A stretch of 64,000 nt of DNA from Candidatus Coxiella mudrowiae (GTDB lineage: Bacteria; Pseudomonadota; Gammaproteobacteria; Coxiellales; Coxiellaceae): assembly GCA_001077715.1 (NCBI GenBank), contig CP011126.1, positions 620,001-684,000 on the forward strand. The letters run 5' to 3'. Below are positions 7,975 to 16,876 of the stretch, one piece after another (the first letter of the stretch is position 1; every line of letters begins with the position of its first letter). A program made the position numbers and the translations under genes. The notes below the pieces were generated by a model. That model was given only the letters and a program-made list of their open reading frames with translations, had not been told where the DNA came from and searched no databases.

Positions 7975-9193
7975 TAGTATCGAAACTGCTTTAAAGACTT
8001 TGCGTGAAGGCGGAATGATTATTCTGGTTGATGATGAATCTCGAGAAAACGAAGGCGATTTGATTGTCGCTGCCGAACACGTTACGGCTGACCAGATTAA
8101 TTTTATGGCTCAATATGGAAGAGGTTTAATTTGTTTGGCAATGATGGCTAACGATTTTGAACGTTTAAATATTCCTATGATGGCTGCTCGAAATCGATCA
8201 TGTTATCAAACTCCTTTTGGGGTATCTATTGAAGGAGCTTATGATGTCACAACAGGAATCTCAGCTCAGGATCGAGCTCGCACAATTCGTATCGCGATTG
8301 ATGAGAAAAGCGGGCCTGACGATATTGTTATGCCCGGCCATATTTTTCCCTTGAAAGCGAAAGATGCAGGGGTTTTAGCCCGGCCGGGGCATACTGAAGG
8401 AAGTGTCGATTTGTGTCGTTTGGCAGGATTGAAGCCAGCCGCTGTTTTATGTGAGGTGTTGAGTGAAGATGGTAGTATGGCGCGTTTGCCCGATTTACAA
8501 CACCTTGCCGAACGCCATCAGATTCCGCTTGTCAGTATTCATGATTTGATTACTTATCGCATCAATCATGAAATTTTGATTGATGAAATTTCTGCTTCCA
8601 CGTTGCCACTTAAAAATCAAGGTAAATTTACAATTAAAACTTTTCGTAGTTGGATTGATAATTTAGAACACGTGGCTTTAATTAGTCAGAAAAAGTCAAG
8701 TGATAAATCCTGTCTGGTACGTGTTCACTCGGAATGCCTAACAGGCGATGTGTTTGGCTCTTCCCGCTGCGATTGCGGTTGGCAATTGGAAGCCGCGTTA
8801 GATGAAATCTCTAATCGTGGAGGAATTTTACTTTATCTACGCCAAGAGGGTCGTGGCATTGGTTTAGGGAATAAAATAAAAGCCTATGCTTTGCAAGAAA
8901 AAGGCTTGGATACGGTAGAAGCGAATCATCACCTTGGTTTTGCAGCAGATTTGCGGGATTATGGGTTGGCAGCGCAAATATTGCGGGTTTTGGGAGTGCG
9001 AAAAGTTTGTTTATTAACCAATAACCCTAACAAAGTTGCAGGTTTAAGGCGTTATGGAATCGAAGTTTTAGAACGGGTAGCTTTAGAAGCAGTCCCAATA
9101 GGCGATAATATTCGTTATTTAAAAGCAAAACGAGAAAAATTGGGTCACTTGTTAAATTTAACAGCGGAGCCGATTAATGACACGTCAACTTAA
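7958..9193 (+). CDS. ribBA: Bifunctional DHBP synthase / GTP cyclohydrolase II
   Basis: Supplies both starting units of riboflavin: 3,4-dihydroxy-2-butanone 4-phosphate from ribulose 5-phosphate (residues 1-200) and the diaminopyrimidine from GTP (about 205-400). The first domain has [19 protein letters not shown] and [14 protein letters not shown]. The second has the zinc-binding cysteines in [18 protein letters not shown] and the catalytic segment [16 protein letters not shown]. Both sets of key residues appear intact, so both activities are likely. It overlaps ribE and ribH by 17 bases each. Confidence 0.95.
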   Translation: MNKAFDSIETALKTLREGGMIILVDDESRENEGDLIVAAEHVTADQINFMAQYGRGLICLAMMANDFERLNIPMMAARNRSCYQTPFGVSIEGAYDVTTGISAQDRARTIRIAIDEKSGPDDIVMPGHIFPLKAKDAGVLARPGHTEGSVDLCRLAGLKPAAVLCEVLSEDGSMARLPDLQHLAERHQIPLVSIHDLITYRINHEILIDEISASTLPLKNQGKFTIKTFRSWIDNLEHVALISQKKSSDKSCLVRVHSECLTGDVFGSSRCDCGWQLEAALDEISNRGGILLYLRQEGRGIGLGNKIKAYALQEKGLDTVEANHHLGFAADLRDYGLAAQILRVLGVRKVCLLTNNPNKVAGLRRYGIEVLERVALEAVPIGDNIRYLKAKREKLGHLLNLTAEPINDTST

Positions 9194-9626
9194 ATTCGCT
9201 ATTGTGGTTAGTCAATTTAATCAACCAGTGATGGAGAAATTATTAACTGGAGCTCTGGCTCGTTTAGCGGAGTTGGATGTTAAAGAAAATCAGATTAAAA
9301 CGGTTTGGGTGCCGGGGGCGGTGGAAATTCCATTAATGGCAAAACGAGTAGCAAAAACTAAACGTTATGATGCCATTGTTTGCTTAGGCGCAGTCATCCG
9401 AGGAGAGACTAATCATTATGATTACGTCTGTCAGCAAGTAAGCTTGGGATGTCAACAAGTAGCCTTAGAATATGAAATACCCGTTATTTTTGGTGTTTTG
9501 ACCACGCAAAATAAAGAACAAGCTTTTGCCCGTGCAGGCGGAGAGCGAGGTAATAAAGGGACTGAGGCTGTAAACGCAGCAATGATGATGATTGAAAGTA
9601 TAAGAGATATTGAAGTTGATGCATAA
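9177..9626 (+). CDS. ribH: 6,7-dimethyl-8-ribityllumazine synthase
   Basis: Condenses the diaminopyrimidine and butanone phosphate into lumazine, the substrate of riboflavin synthase. The 149-residue protein has the family motifs [27 protein letters not shown] and [16 protein letters not shown] (catalytic His in the last), then [16 protein letters not shown]. Its length is normal for the icosahedral or decameric enzyme. The start overlaps ribBA by 17 bases, continuing the coupled operon. Confidence 0.95.
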   Translation: MTRQLKFAIVVSQFNQPVMEKLLTGALARLAELDVKENQIKTVWVPGAVEIPLMAKRVAKTKRYDAIVCLGAVIRGETNHYDYVCQQVSLGCQQVALEYEIPVIFGVLTTQNKEQAFARAGGERGNKGTEAVNAAMMMIESIRDIEVDA

Positions 9627-10752
9627 TAGTAAAAATCCCATTTTGCAAGGTATTTCTAATTGGTTTGTTCGTCATTTTTCGGACCCAGAAGCATTGGCCC
9701 TGTTTTTCACCTTAGTCTTTGGTTTTTTATTAATTGAATTTTTTGGGAAATTTTTATTGCCAGTAGTGATAAGTGTGGTGCTTGCTTATCTCTTTGCTTC
9801 ACCGGTGCGGTGGTTGGAACAATGGCGGGTTCCCCACTGGCTTGCGGTTACGCTAGTCTATCTCTTTTTCTTAGGTCTTTTTGTACTTGCTCTTTTTGGT
9901 TTGCTGCCATTAATGTGGAAACAGCTTGTTAGCATGGTGCATGAATTTCCTCGGGCTATTACTAAAGGCCAAGCGTGGATGACTGAGTTCATGCACCACT
10001 ATCCCAAATTGTTTCCGACGGATCCGCTAACCAACTTTGCTGTTTATTTACATCAGCAATCAGCCCGAATTGGACAATTTATTTTATCCTTTTCCCTAGC
10101 TTCGATCCCTGGCATTATTGAGATTATTCTTTATTTTTTATTAGTGCCTTTACTCGTATTTTTCTTTTTAAAAGATGGGAAAGCTATTAGTATTTGGCTC
10201 AGCTGTTTTTTACCAGAGCGACGTGGACTTATTCGAATTGTCTGGCAGGAAATGAATGAAAAAATCGGTGCTTATGTTCGGGGGCGGGTGGTTGAAGTAA
10301 TTATTGTTAGCTTTGTTTCGGTTATCGCTTTTGCGTTATTAGGACTGAAATACGCCTTTTTATTAGGGGTGCTATTAGGGTTGTCTGTGATTGTGCCCTA
10401 TATTGGCGCAGCGATCGTTACTATTCCTATTGGTATTGTGGGTTTAATGCAATGGGGCTTATCCGCGCATTTTGCTTATTTAATGATTGTTTATGCTGTA
10501 ATTATCACTTTAGATGGAAATTTATTGGTACCACTTTTCTTTTCAGAAGCTATGGATCTACATCCAATTATAATTATTTTATCAGTTCTGGTTTTTGGCG
10601 GTATTTGGGGATTCTGGAGTGTATTTTTTGCTATTCCCTTAGCTACGTTGGTGAAAGCAGTATTAAATGCGTGGCCAAAAGCTAAAAAAGTAAATGATCC
10701 GAAACAAGGAGAATTACCGATTGTGCTAAAAAGTAGCACAGAAGAGGGATAA
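9619..10752 (+). CDS. AI-2E family (PerM-like) membrane permease
   Basis: An integral membrane protein of the AI-2 exporter/PerM family with about seven to eight hydrophobic segments. It begins with a pair near residues 30-80 and ends with a cluster from about 210 to 350. The family signature region appears as [12 protein letters not shown], then [15 protein letters not shown] and [14 protein letters not shown]. Transport substrate is unknown for most members. I chose the ATG at 9619; a TTG at 9610 in the same frame is possible. Either way it overlaps ribH, so it is co-transcribed with the riboflavin genes. Nothing in the sequence shows that it transports flavins. Confidence 0.88.
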   Translation: MHNSKNPILQGISNWFVRHFSDPEALALFFTLVFGFLLIEFFGKFLLPVVISVVLAYLFASPVRWLEQWRVPHWLAVTLVYLFFLGLFVLALFGLLPLMWKQLVSMVHEFPRAITKGQAWMTEFMHHYPKLFPTDPLTNFAVYLHQQSARIGQFILSFSLASIPGIIEIILYFLLVPLLVFFFLKDGKAISIWLSCFLPERRGLIRIVWQEMNEKIGAYVRGRVVEVIIVSFVSVIAFALLGLKYAFLLGVLLGLSVIVPYIGAAIVTIPIGIVGLMQWGLSAHFAYLMIVYAVIITLDGNLLVPLFFSEAMDLHPIIIILSVLVFGGIWGFWSVFFAIPLATLVKAVLNAWPKAKKVNDPKQGELPIVLKSSTEEG

Positions 10753-10777
10753 AATTCAGCAATTACGGAATACGAAA

Positions 10778-11116
10778 TTATTTTTCGCTTTCTTCCTTGC
10801 TACCAAAGTCGCTACCAAAGAGGCTAGCTGCAGACATTACTTTTTCTTGGGTAATTTTAATAACTTTTTGATTGGCGTGGTTTAAAGCGGCTTTGATGAG
10901 ATCTTCAATAACTTCTTTTGATTCTTTTAGAAGTTCGTTAGAGAGAATGAGGTTGATGACTTCATGTTGAGCTGTAAGGGTTACTTGAACCATGCCAGCA
11001 CCCGATTCACCGGTAACTTCAATTTTTGATAATTTCTCCTGCGCTTTCTGCATCATCTCCTGAATTTTTTTTGAATTTTTCATCAAATCACCGAGATTAA
11101 ATTTGCCACCAATCAT
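10778..11116 (-). CDS. ybaB: YbaB/EbfC nucleoid-associated protein
   Basis: Small DNA-binding protein of the dnaX-ybaB-recR group. The 112 residues include [18 protein letters not shown], a basic coiled N-terminal helix, then [20 protein letters not shown], the hallmark of the family. I chose the ATG at 11116 because GAGGT lies just upstream; a GTG two codons earlier is in frame but too close to that site. The C-terminus repeats LFGSDFGS. It ends 25 bases from the convergent permease gene. A YbaB-like paralogue lies on the other side of recR. Confidence 0.92.
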   Translation of the reverse strand: MIGGKFNLGDLMKNSKKIQEMMQKAQEKLSKIEVTGESGAGMVQVTLTAQHEVINLILSNELLKESKEVIEDLIKAALNHANQKVIKITQEKVMSAASLFGSDFGSKEESEK

Positions 11117-11131
11117 TGCCACCTCTTCAAT

Positions 11132-11740
11132 TTAATTGTAATTTTCAATAGGTACTCTGGAATGGAACGCGTAACTTAATGTACCACCGTCGAGGTATTC
11201 CAATTCACCACCAATTGGCACGCCATGGGCAATGCGCGAACACTTTATTTTAGTCTGATCTATGTGATTTGCAATATAATGTGCTGTTGCTTTTCCTTCC
11301 ATGGTTGCATTGGTAGCGATAATGAGTTCTGTGATGGTTTCGTTCCGCAAGCGTTCAATGAGAATAGGAATTCCAATTTCGTAAGGCCCTATGCCATCTA
11401 AGGGAGAAAGACGTCCTTGAAGCACAAAATAACGACCTGAATAGATCTGAGTTTGCTCGAGGGCAGCTACGTCGGCTGGACTTTCTACCACGCATAAGAG
11501 AGTCGGATTACGTTTTGGATTACCACAAATGTCACATACATCTTGTTCAGTGTAAATCCGGCATAATTGACACTCTCCAACTTGGCTAATAGCGGATTGT
11601 AGAGATTCGGCTAAAGCCAATCCCTTGGCTCGTCTGGATTTTGCAAGAAGATGAAAAGCCATCCGTTGTGCAGATTTGGGCCCCACGCTGGGTAAGCTTT
11701 GAAGCGAAGTTATAAGCTGTTTTATGAGTGGGCTAAACAA
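11132..11740 (-). CDS. recR: Recombination mediator protein RecR
   Basis: Works with RecF and RecO to load RecA at gaps. The 202-residue protein has the helix-hairpin-helix LPSVGPKSAQRMAFHL (about 17-32), a C4 zinc finger CQLC...CDIC (about 57-72), the Toprim domain starting LLCVVESPADVAALEQT, and a C-terminal Walker-like segment ahead of LEYLDGGTLSYAF. All landmarks and the length are normal. It sits between ybaB and the YbaB-like gene. Confidence 0.95.
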   Translation of the reverse strand: MFSPLIKQLITSLQSLPSVGPKSAQRMAFHLLAKSRRAKGLALAESLQSAISQVGECQLCRIYTEQDVCDICGNPKRNPTLLCVVESPADVAALEQTQIYSGRYFVLQGRLSPLDGIGPYEIGIPILIERLRNETITELIIATNATMEGKATAHYIANHIDQTKIKCSRIAHGVPIGGELEYLDGGTLSYAFHSRVPIENYN

Positions 11741-11751
11741 AGATCTCTCTC

Positions 11752-12102
11752 TTAGTTGGTAGAACCGTCCGTAAGGGCTTCTTGTCGACCATCTTCTCCT
11801 TCTCTACCTTCTTCTATGGAAATATTGCTAATATGATCAGGTATATGCATATTTTGAAGAGGTTCAATTGTCTTAGATTGGGTGGTTTTTTGAATAGCTT
11901 CGCTCAAATTTTTCCAGGCTTCGCGAATATGCCATTTAAATTCCTTAACCCCGCCTTGTAATGCGCGCTCGTCAAATTCAATATCTTCAAAATTATAAGT
12001 TGCCGTCATTGTAATCCGAACTGTTTTTTTGTGCGATTCACCGACTAATTTCATATCAGCTAGATTGGAATAGGTAGACTGCATCTGTTGCTGCATGTCC
12101 AT
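11752..12102 (-). CDS. Divergent YbaB-like paralogue
   Basis: A 116-residue protein whose segment [32 protein letters not shown] follows the same pattern as the YbaB core (VTGES...VTLTAQHEV), followed by a helix [20 protein letters not shown] infer a diverged YbaB/EbfC fold. It lacks the Gly-rich SGAG turn and has an acidic, low-complexity tail ([13 protein letters not shown]). It lies 11 bases upstream of recR and downstream of dnaX on the same strand, so the operon holds two YbaB relatives flanking recR. Its role is unknown; it might form heterodimers with YbaB or bind other DNA. Confidence 0.7.
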   Translation of the reverse strand: MDMQQQMQSTYSNLADMKLVGESHKKTVRITMTATYNFEDIEFDERALQGGVKEFKWHIREAWKNLSEAIQKTTQSKTIEPLQNMHIPDHISNISIEEGREGEDGRQEALTDGSTN

Positions 12103-12207
12103 AATGCTGTTTTTTATGTTTGCCAGTTAGGCGATTATCGGTTTCTGGTAATGTTGCCATTGAAATACCCACTTAATTTGGATAGTTATCATTTTTCGTC
12201 CCGCCTT

Positions 12208-13746
12208 TTATGCTTTTTCTTCATGCGGAATAATGCTTTCCTTTACCACAGTCGCGTTGAAAGTTTGCATTATCCGCTGAACCTGATGATCATTCAAAAT
12301 TCTTTTTTCCGCTTCCATCTGGCGATTTTGAGCTACTTTTTCAGCGATGGCAGAGGGTGTTTCTCCGGAATTTTCGCTGACATCAATTTTCACACTGATA
12401 GATCGATTAAAATATTTGCTTACTGCTTCCGAGATTCTTTGGACCTGTTTTTCTTGCAGCAAGGGTTTTTGTTTGGGATTTAAAGTTAAATGCAAATGCG
12501 TTTCAGTTTTTCGGTTGAGACTGCATTGTTGTGCTAAAGCAAGAGCAGCGCCTGTCAAATTTAATTGAGGTAGTAGTTGATACCATTGAATTTCTTCAGA
12601 TGATGAAGAAGAGTGCGTTGAGCTAGCCGTTTTCTGAGAAGGTTTATTTTTAATTTCTGGCGACGTCGATTCAGGGTAAAAGGCAAGCATTCGTAATAGC
12701 GTCATTTCAAATCCCATTTGTGGACTCGGAGAATAGGGTAAATCTCGTTGCCCTAATAGGCCAATTTGATAGAAGAGCTGCACATCTTCGCCGTGAAGGA
12801 GGTTCGCTAGCTGGCGCAGTCGTTCATTATCGTTTTCAATTTGGGCGTCAGGAACCGCTTGAATAACTGCAATTTGGTGAAGTAAGCCCAATAATTCGCT
12901 AAGAGCATTAGAAAAATCCGCTCCCTGTTGTGACAGTTTGTTGATACAGCTCAGCAGATCATTTCCCTCTTTGTGGGTAAGGGCCTCTAGGATATTAAAC
13001 AATAAAGTCGGTTCAATGATTCCGAGCATAGTCTTCATATCAGCTGTAAGGACCTTCCCATTCCCGTAAGCTATCCCTTGATCTAAAAGACTCAAAGCGT
13101 CGCGAACGCTTCCATTAGCAGCTTGAGCTAATAGATCGAGTGCTGCCTTTTCAAATTCAATATTCTCTTCTTCTAAGATGCTTTCACAATGAGTGGTAAT
13201 TTGGGCCGGTAAGAGCGGGGTGAGGTGAAACTGCAAGCAGCGGGATAAGATGGTTATGGGTAATTTATGATACTCTGTAGTGGCAAGGATGAATTTAACA
13301 TGGCTAGGCGGTTCTTCCAGAGTTTTTAACAAGGCGTTAAAACTATGACCCGAAAGCATGTGCACTTCGTCAATTAGATATACTTTAAACCGGCCTTTCA
13401 TTGGCGTATATTGAATGTTATCCAGCAGCTCCCGCGTATCTTCTACTTTGGTGCGAGAGGCTGCATCTACTTCAAAAAGATCGGGGAATCGACCGGAATC
13501 GATTTCTTTACAACTTCCACAGATATTGCAGGGATTAGCGGTAATACCTTTTTCACAATTAAGACATTTAGCGAGCAGTCGCCCTAGAGTCGTTTTACCT
13601 ACGCCCCGGGTGCCGGTGAATAGATAAGCGTGATGGAGATATTGTTGATTAAGAGCGTTACTTAGGGCCTGAATAACCGGCGCTTGACCGATCACTTCTT
13701 GAAAGCATCGAGGACGCCATTTTCGTGCTAAGACTTGATGAACCAT
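12208..13746 (-). CDS. dnaX: DNA polymerase III tau subunit
   Basis: Clamp-loader ATPase. The ATG at 13746 gives MVHQVLARKWRPRCFQEVIGQ, the conserved start; a longer in-frame extension runs into the SRP RNA gene and was rejected. AGGAA precedes this ATG. Visible motifs are Walker A GTRGVGKTT (about 45), the zinc cysteines CLNCEKGITANPCNICGSC, Walker B VYLIDEVHML, and sensor I LATTEYHKLPITILSRC. The C-terminal 130 residues correspond to tau-specific domains after a Ser-rich linker (SSTHSSSSSEE). I saw no strong A-rich slippery site, so a separate gamma form is not supported. Length 512 is on the short side for tau. Confidence 0.93.
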   Translation of the reverse strand: MVHQVLARKWRPRCFQEVIGQAPVIQALSNALNQQYLHHAYLFTGTRGVGKTTLGRLLAKCLNCEKGITANPCNICGSCKEIDSGRFPDLFEVDAASRTKVEDTRELLDNIQYTPMKGRFKVYLIDEVHMLSGHSFNALLKTLEEPPSHVKFILATTEYHKLPITILSRCLQFHLTPLLPAQITTHCESILEEENIEFEKAALDLLAQAANGSVRDALSLLDQGIAYGNGKVLTADMKTMLGIIEPTLLFNILEALTHKEGNDLLSCINKLSQQGADFSNALSELLGLLHQIAVIQAVPDAQIENDNERLRQLANLLHGEDVQLFYQIGLLGQRDLPYSPSPQMGFEMTLLRMLAFYPESTSPEIKNKPSQKTASSTHSSSSSEEIQWYQLLPQLNLTGAALALAQQCSLNRKTETHLHLTLNPKQKPLLQEKQVQRISEAVSKYFNRSISVKIDVSENSGETPSAIAEKVAQNRQMEAEKRILNDHQVQRIMQTFNATVVKESIIPHEEKA

Positions 13747-13776
13747 CGATCCATTCCTAAAAAAGCAGCCACAAAA

Positions 13777-13872
13777 GCCACACCCGGCACCCAAATCCAC
13801 CGGTTACCGTTGCTCCCTTCCGGGCCTGGCGGGGTTTACGGCAATTTGTCGCGAGGAGGGACCTCGGTGGCC
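13777..13872 (-). ncRNA. ffs: Signal recognition particle 4.5S RNA
   Basis: Read on the minus strand the region contains CAGGCCCGGAAGGGAGCAACGG, here interrupted only in description: the SRP apical loop CCGGAAGGGAGCA with flanking CAGG and the 3' counterpart GGTGCCGGGTG. The ends GCCAC and GTGGC pair to close the hairpin, and a T-rich stretch follows. The RNA scaffolds Ffh to target proteins to the membrane. Its place immediately upstream of dnaX is a common gammaproteobacterial arrangement. The exact ends are estimated to within about 10 bases. Confidence 0.88.
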
Positions 13873-13976
13873 ACCGAACTTAGCATACGTATCGTATCAT
13901 ATTCCAAACGTCCATCTGTGCGGCAAGATTGGCCGTAGATGGGTTCTCCATCCTTAGTGTACGACTAGCCAGATGT

Positions 13977-14064
13977 CGGAGAGGGAGGGATTCGAACCCT
14001 CGGGTACGGGTTAGCGCACACACGATTTCCAGTCGTGCCTCTTCAACCACTCGAGCACCTCTCC
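13977..14064 (-). tRNA. tRNA-Ser (GGA)
   Basis: On the minus strand, GGAGAGG pairs with CCTCTCC at the acceptor, the anticodon stem CACGA/TCGTG encloses CTGGAAA with anticodon GGA, a long variable arm follows, and the T loop is GGTTCGAATCC. The 3' CCA is not encoded. Confidence 0.95.
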
Positions 14065-14305
14065 TGTCACGTTCTAGAAATCCTATTCTCAGTTATCCCC
14101 ACAATAACGCGAAAGTGATCCAGATTAAACTAGAATGCCGATAAGTGCAATAAGTTAGCCCCGTGGACTCATCTAGTTTTCGGTAGTGTGGTACGCGTTC
14201 TAGGGGCCCCTTTTTGCGAAGTGGGGTGAGCTGAGAAAGCCTACTTCCGGAAATTCCGCACAATTTGCCCAAAAGGTAGTATAACTATTTGATTTTAAAA
14301 TAGTA

Positions 14306-15434
14306 TTAAGAAAGGGCTTGCCGAAGGATCTGGAAATATATCTCAGAAAGATTATCAAGACCTGCAATGGCAGTATTCTCATTAACGTGGTGAGCGGTTT
14401 TATTGACAGGCCCCTAGTTCAACGACTTCACAACCAGCAGCAGCCAGAAATTGGCCATCGGAAGTTCCACCATATGTATTGGATTCAGTCTCACGCTGGC
14501 AAATTTCTTTAATGGTTTCACGGGTGATCTCTGCTAATTTGCCATTCCCGCTAAAAAAAGGTTGGCTGGAGAGGTTCCACTGGATCTCATATTTAAGCTG
14601 TTGTTGGTCGAGAATCGTTTCGAATTTTTTTTGAAGTATTTCTGGAGAATGGATAGGGGAGAAACGAAAATTAAATTTGGCTTTTAATTTTGCTGGAATG
14701 ATATTAGCGCCCCCCCCATCTGCTTCAATATGATAAAACTGCAACGAAGTAGGGGTAAAATAATCATTTCCTTGATCCCAAGTCGTTTTTGCTAAAACAT
14801 CAAATGCTTGAAAACAGCGATGAATGGGATTATCAGCTAAATTTGGGTAGGCGATATGGCCTTGCTTGCCGAAAATAGTGAGGTAACCGTGAAGTGATCC
14901 CCGCCGGCCGATTTTAATGGCATCGCCCAAGGCTTTATTGCTGCTGGCTTCACCCACGATACAATAATCCATTTTTATATTCTTTTTTTGTAAATGTTCC
15001 ACTATCTTGCGCGTTCCATTTTTTGCTGGGCCTTCTTCATCACTGGTAATGATGAATCCGATTGTACCGTTATGATCGGGGTATTGCTTAACAAATTTTT
15101 GGGCGGCAACGACCATAGCGGCTAACCCGCTTTTCATGTCAGCAGCTCCTCGGCCATAAAGATATCCGTTTTTTTCTGTAGGAACGAAGGGGGGAGACAT
15201 CCATTGTGTTTCATCTCCGGGCGGGACAACATCAGTGTGGCCTGCAAAAATAATGAGCGGTGAGCTTTTACCGTGCCAAGCCCATAGATTGCTGACTTCT
15301 GCAAAGGGTAAACGTTCGTATTGAAATCCTGTGGAGGTTAAGTGCTCAATTAAAATGTCTTGGCAACCAGCGTCATGGGGAGTGATAGAAGGACGTTCGA
15401 TGAGTTGTTTTAAAAGTTTTAGTGTGTCGCTCAT
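14306..15434 (-). pseudogene. dapE: Succinyl-diaminopimelate desuccinylase with C-terminal frameshift
   Basis: DapE removes succinate from N-succinyl-diaminopimelate on the way to lysine and peptidoglycan. From the ATG at 15434 the frame carries the zinc motifs FAGHTDVVPPGD, GRGAADMKSGLA and the catalytic SDEEGPAKNGT. It then reaches EVVELG and stops at 14400 as ACQ-stop. Just before the stop is a run of four G on the coding strand (14411-14414). With three G the frame continues GPVNKTAHHVNENTAIAGLDNL and ends normally at 14306. The missing 34 residues include the His of the HHVNE motif, a zinc ligand in known DapE enzymes. Either the gene is inactive, or the G run is corrected by slippage or is a sequencing error. 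dapD lies one base upstream. Confidence 0.85.
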
Positions 15435-15435
15435 A

Positions 15436-16254
15436 TTAATTTTCGCGTAAAAGTTCATTTAGGGAAATTTTGTTTCGAGTTTTTTCATCCACCTGTTTAA
15501 TGATGATGGCGCTGTATCGGTTGTAATTTCCTTCTGGAGAAGGAAGGCTCCCCGATATAACTACAGAACCGGAAGGAATTCGTCCGTAAGTAATTTGTTT
15601 AGTGAGTCGATTATAAATAGGAGTACTTTGGCCGATGAACATACCCATGGAAATAACGGCACCTTTTTCAATAATAACCCCCTCTACAATTTCAGAGCGC
15701 GCACCAATGAAACAGTCATCTTCAATAATAGTAGGATGTGCCTGTAAAGGTTCAAGAACGCCACCGATGCCAGCACCGCCAGAAAGGTGAACATTTTTTC
15801 CAATTTGCGCGCAAGAACCCACGGTGGCCCAGGTGTCAATCAAGCTTCCTGAATCGACATAGGCACCAATATTGATATAACTTGGCATAAGTACTGTATT
15901 CCGGGCTAAATAAGCGCCTTTCCGTACAATTGCATGGGGAACAATGCGGATCCCTTGTCCGCTGAATTCCGCTTGGTGATCATTCTTTAAAGGGATTTTG
16001 TCATAGAAAGAAGCGTAACCTCCTTTAAAGGTTTTGAGAGGCTCGATTTTAAAATAAAGTAAAATGGCCATTTTAACCCATTCATTGGTCCTCCATTGCT
16101 CATTACGTTTTTCAGCAATACGAATTTCTCCCCGATCCAGCAGTTCAATAGTTTGATGTACAGTTTCACGAATTTTGTTCGGAGTAGTAGTGTTGCTGGT
16201 GAATTCGTCTTTGTTGTGATAAGCCTCTTTGATAAGGCGCTGGAGGTCACTCAT
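15436..16254 (-). CDS. dapD: Tetrahydrodipicolinate N-succinyltransferase
   Basis: Succinylates tetrahydrodipicolinate in the diaminopimelate/lysine pathway. The 272-residue protein has the family N-terminal helical domain and a left-handed beta-helix of hexapeptide repeats ([21 protein letters not shown] onward to [15 protein letters not shown]). The motif [19 protein letters not shown] is diagnostic of DapD. Length is normal. The next gene, dapE, starts one base after its stop, so intact dapD is paired with a frameshifted dapE. Confidence 0.95.
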   Translation of the reverse strand: MSDLQRLIKEAYHNKDEFTSNTTTPNKIRETVHQTIELLDRGEIRIAEKRNEQWRTNEWVKMAILLYFKIEPLKTFKGGYASFYDKIPLKNDHQAEFSGQGIRIVPHAIVRKGAYLARNTVLMPSYINIGAYVDSGSLIDTWATVGSCAQIGKNVHLSGGAGIGGVLEPLQAHPTIIEDDCFIGARSEIVEGVIIEKGAVISMGMFIGQSTPIYNRLTKQITYGRIPSGSVVISGSLPSPEGNYNRYSAIIIKQVDEKTRNKISLNELLREN

Positions 16255-16431
16255 TAGGTATCCCTTTGGTTTTCAGTTGCTGTATAATAACAGATATTCC
16301 TTATAGGAAAGAAGTCTTGCGTTCGATGGATTGTCTATGCAAGGTTTTCTGCCATAAGGTCTTTTTTAGCAAGGAATCTCTGTTGACGCATTTTAACATC
16401 GACAGTATCATGTTTTTCTTTCTTAAGACCG

Positions 16432-16505
16432 CGGGGTATAGCGCAGTCTGGTAGCGCGCCTGCTTTGGGAGCAGGATGTCGGGGGTTCAAATCCCTCTAC
16501 CCCGA
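16432..16505 (+). tRNA. tRNA-Pro (TGG)
   Basis: Acceptor CGGGGTA pairs with TACCCCG. The anticodon stem CCTGC/GCAGG encloses TTTGGGA with anticodon TGG, and the T loop is GTTCAAATC. The CCA end is not encoded. A run of eight T follows within 30 bases. It is the first of three clustered tRNA genes. Confidence 0.95.
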
Positions 16506-16595
16506 TTCAGATCGTAGTGATTTTTTTTGTTTGAGTTTGATTTCTAACTTAAACTTGATCCTCGAGTGTAGTTACATGATTATAACTAACGGTAT

Positions 16596-16669
16596 GCGCC
16601 CGTAGCTCACTCGGATAGAGCATCGGCCTTCTAAGCCGAGGGTAGCAGGTTCGAATCCTGCCGGGCGCG
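16596..16669 (+). tRNA. tRNA-Arg (TCT)
   Basis: Acceptor GCGCCCG pairs with CGGGCGC. The anticodon stem TCGGC/GCCGA encloses CTTCTAA with anticodon TCT, and the T loop is GTTCGAATC. The discriminator is G and CCA is not encoded. Confidence 0.95.
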
Positions 16670-16751
16670 TTTCAGAGGACTGAAGGCAGAAGTAGTACTA
16701 GTACTCCGGGTACAAAAATAATTAATTGTGGTACGAAGTAAATGACTTAAT

Positions 16752-16830
16752 GGTGGGCGTAGCTCAGTTGGTAGAGCCCCGGATTGTGATTCCGGTTGTG
16801 TCGTGGGTTCGAGTCCCATCGTCCACCCCA
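16752..16830 (+). tRNA. tRNA-His (GTG)
   Basis: The acceptor begins with the extra G typical of tRNA-His, followed by GTGGGCG pairing with CGTCCAC (one G-T pair). The anticodon stem CCGGA/TCCGG encloses TTGTGAT with anticodon GTG. The CCA is encoded, unlike the two upstream tRNAs. manC starts 46 bases downstream. Confidence 0.95.
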
Positions 16831-16876
16831 TTTCTGATCGTATTACTTGGCCTAAGCTCCTGCTGGAGGCACACAC

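Noticed and set aside
12208-12700. Programmed frameshift site for a dnaX gamma product
   Set aside because: No A-rich slippery heptamer with a following hairpin was seen after the ATPase domain.
13747-13800. N-terminal extension of dnaX
   Set aside because: The family start MVHQVLARKWRP with its own ribosome site lies at 13746, and the extension would overlap the SRP RNA gene.
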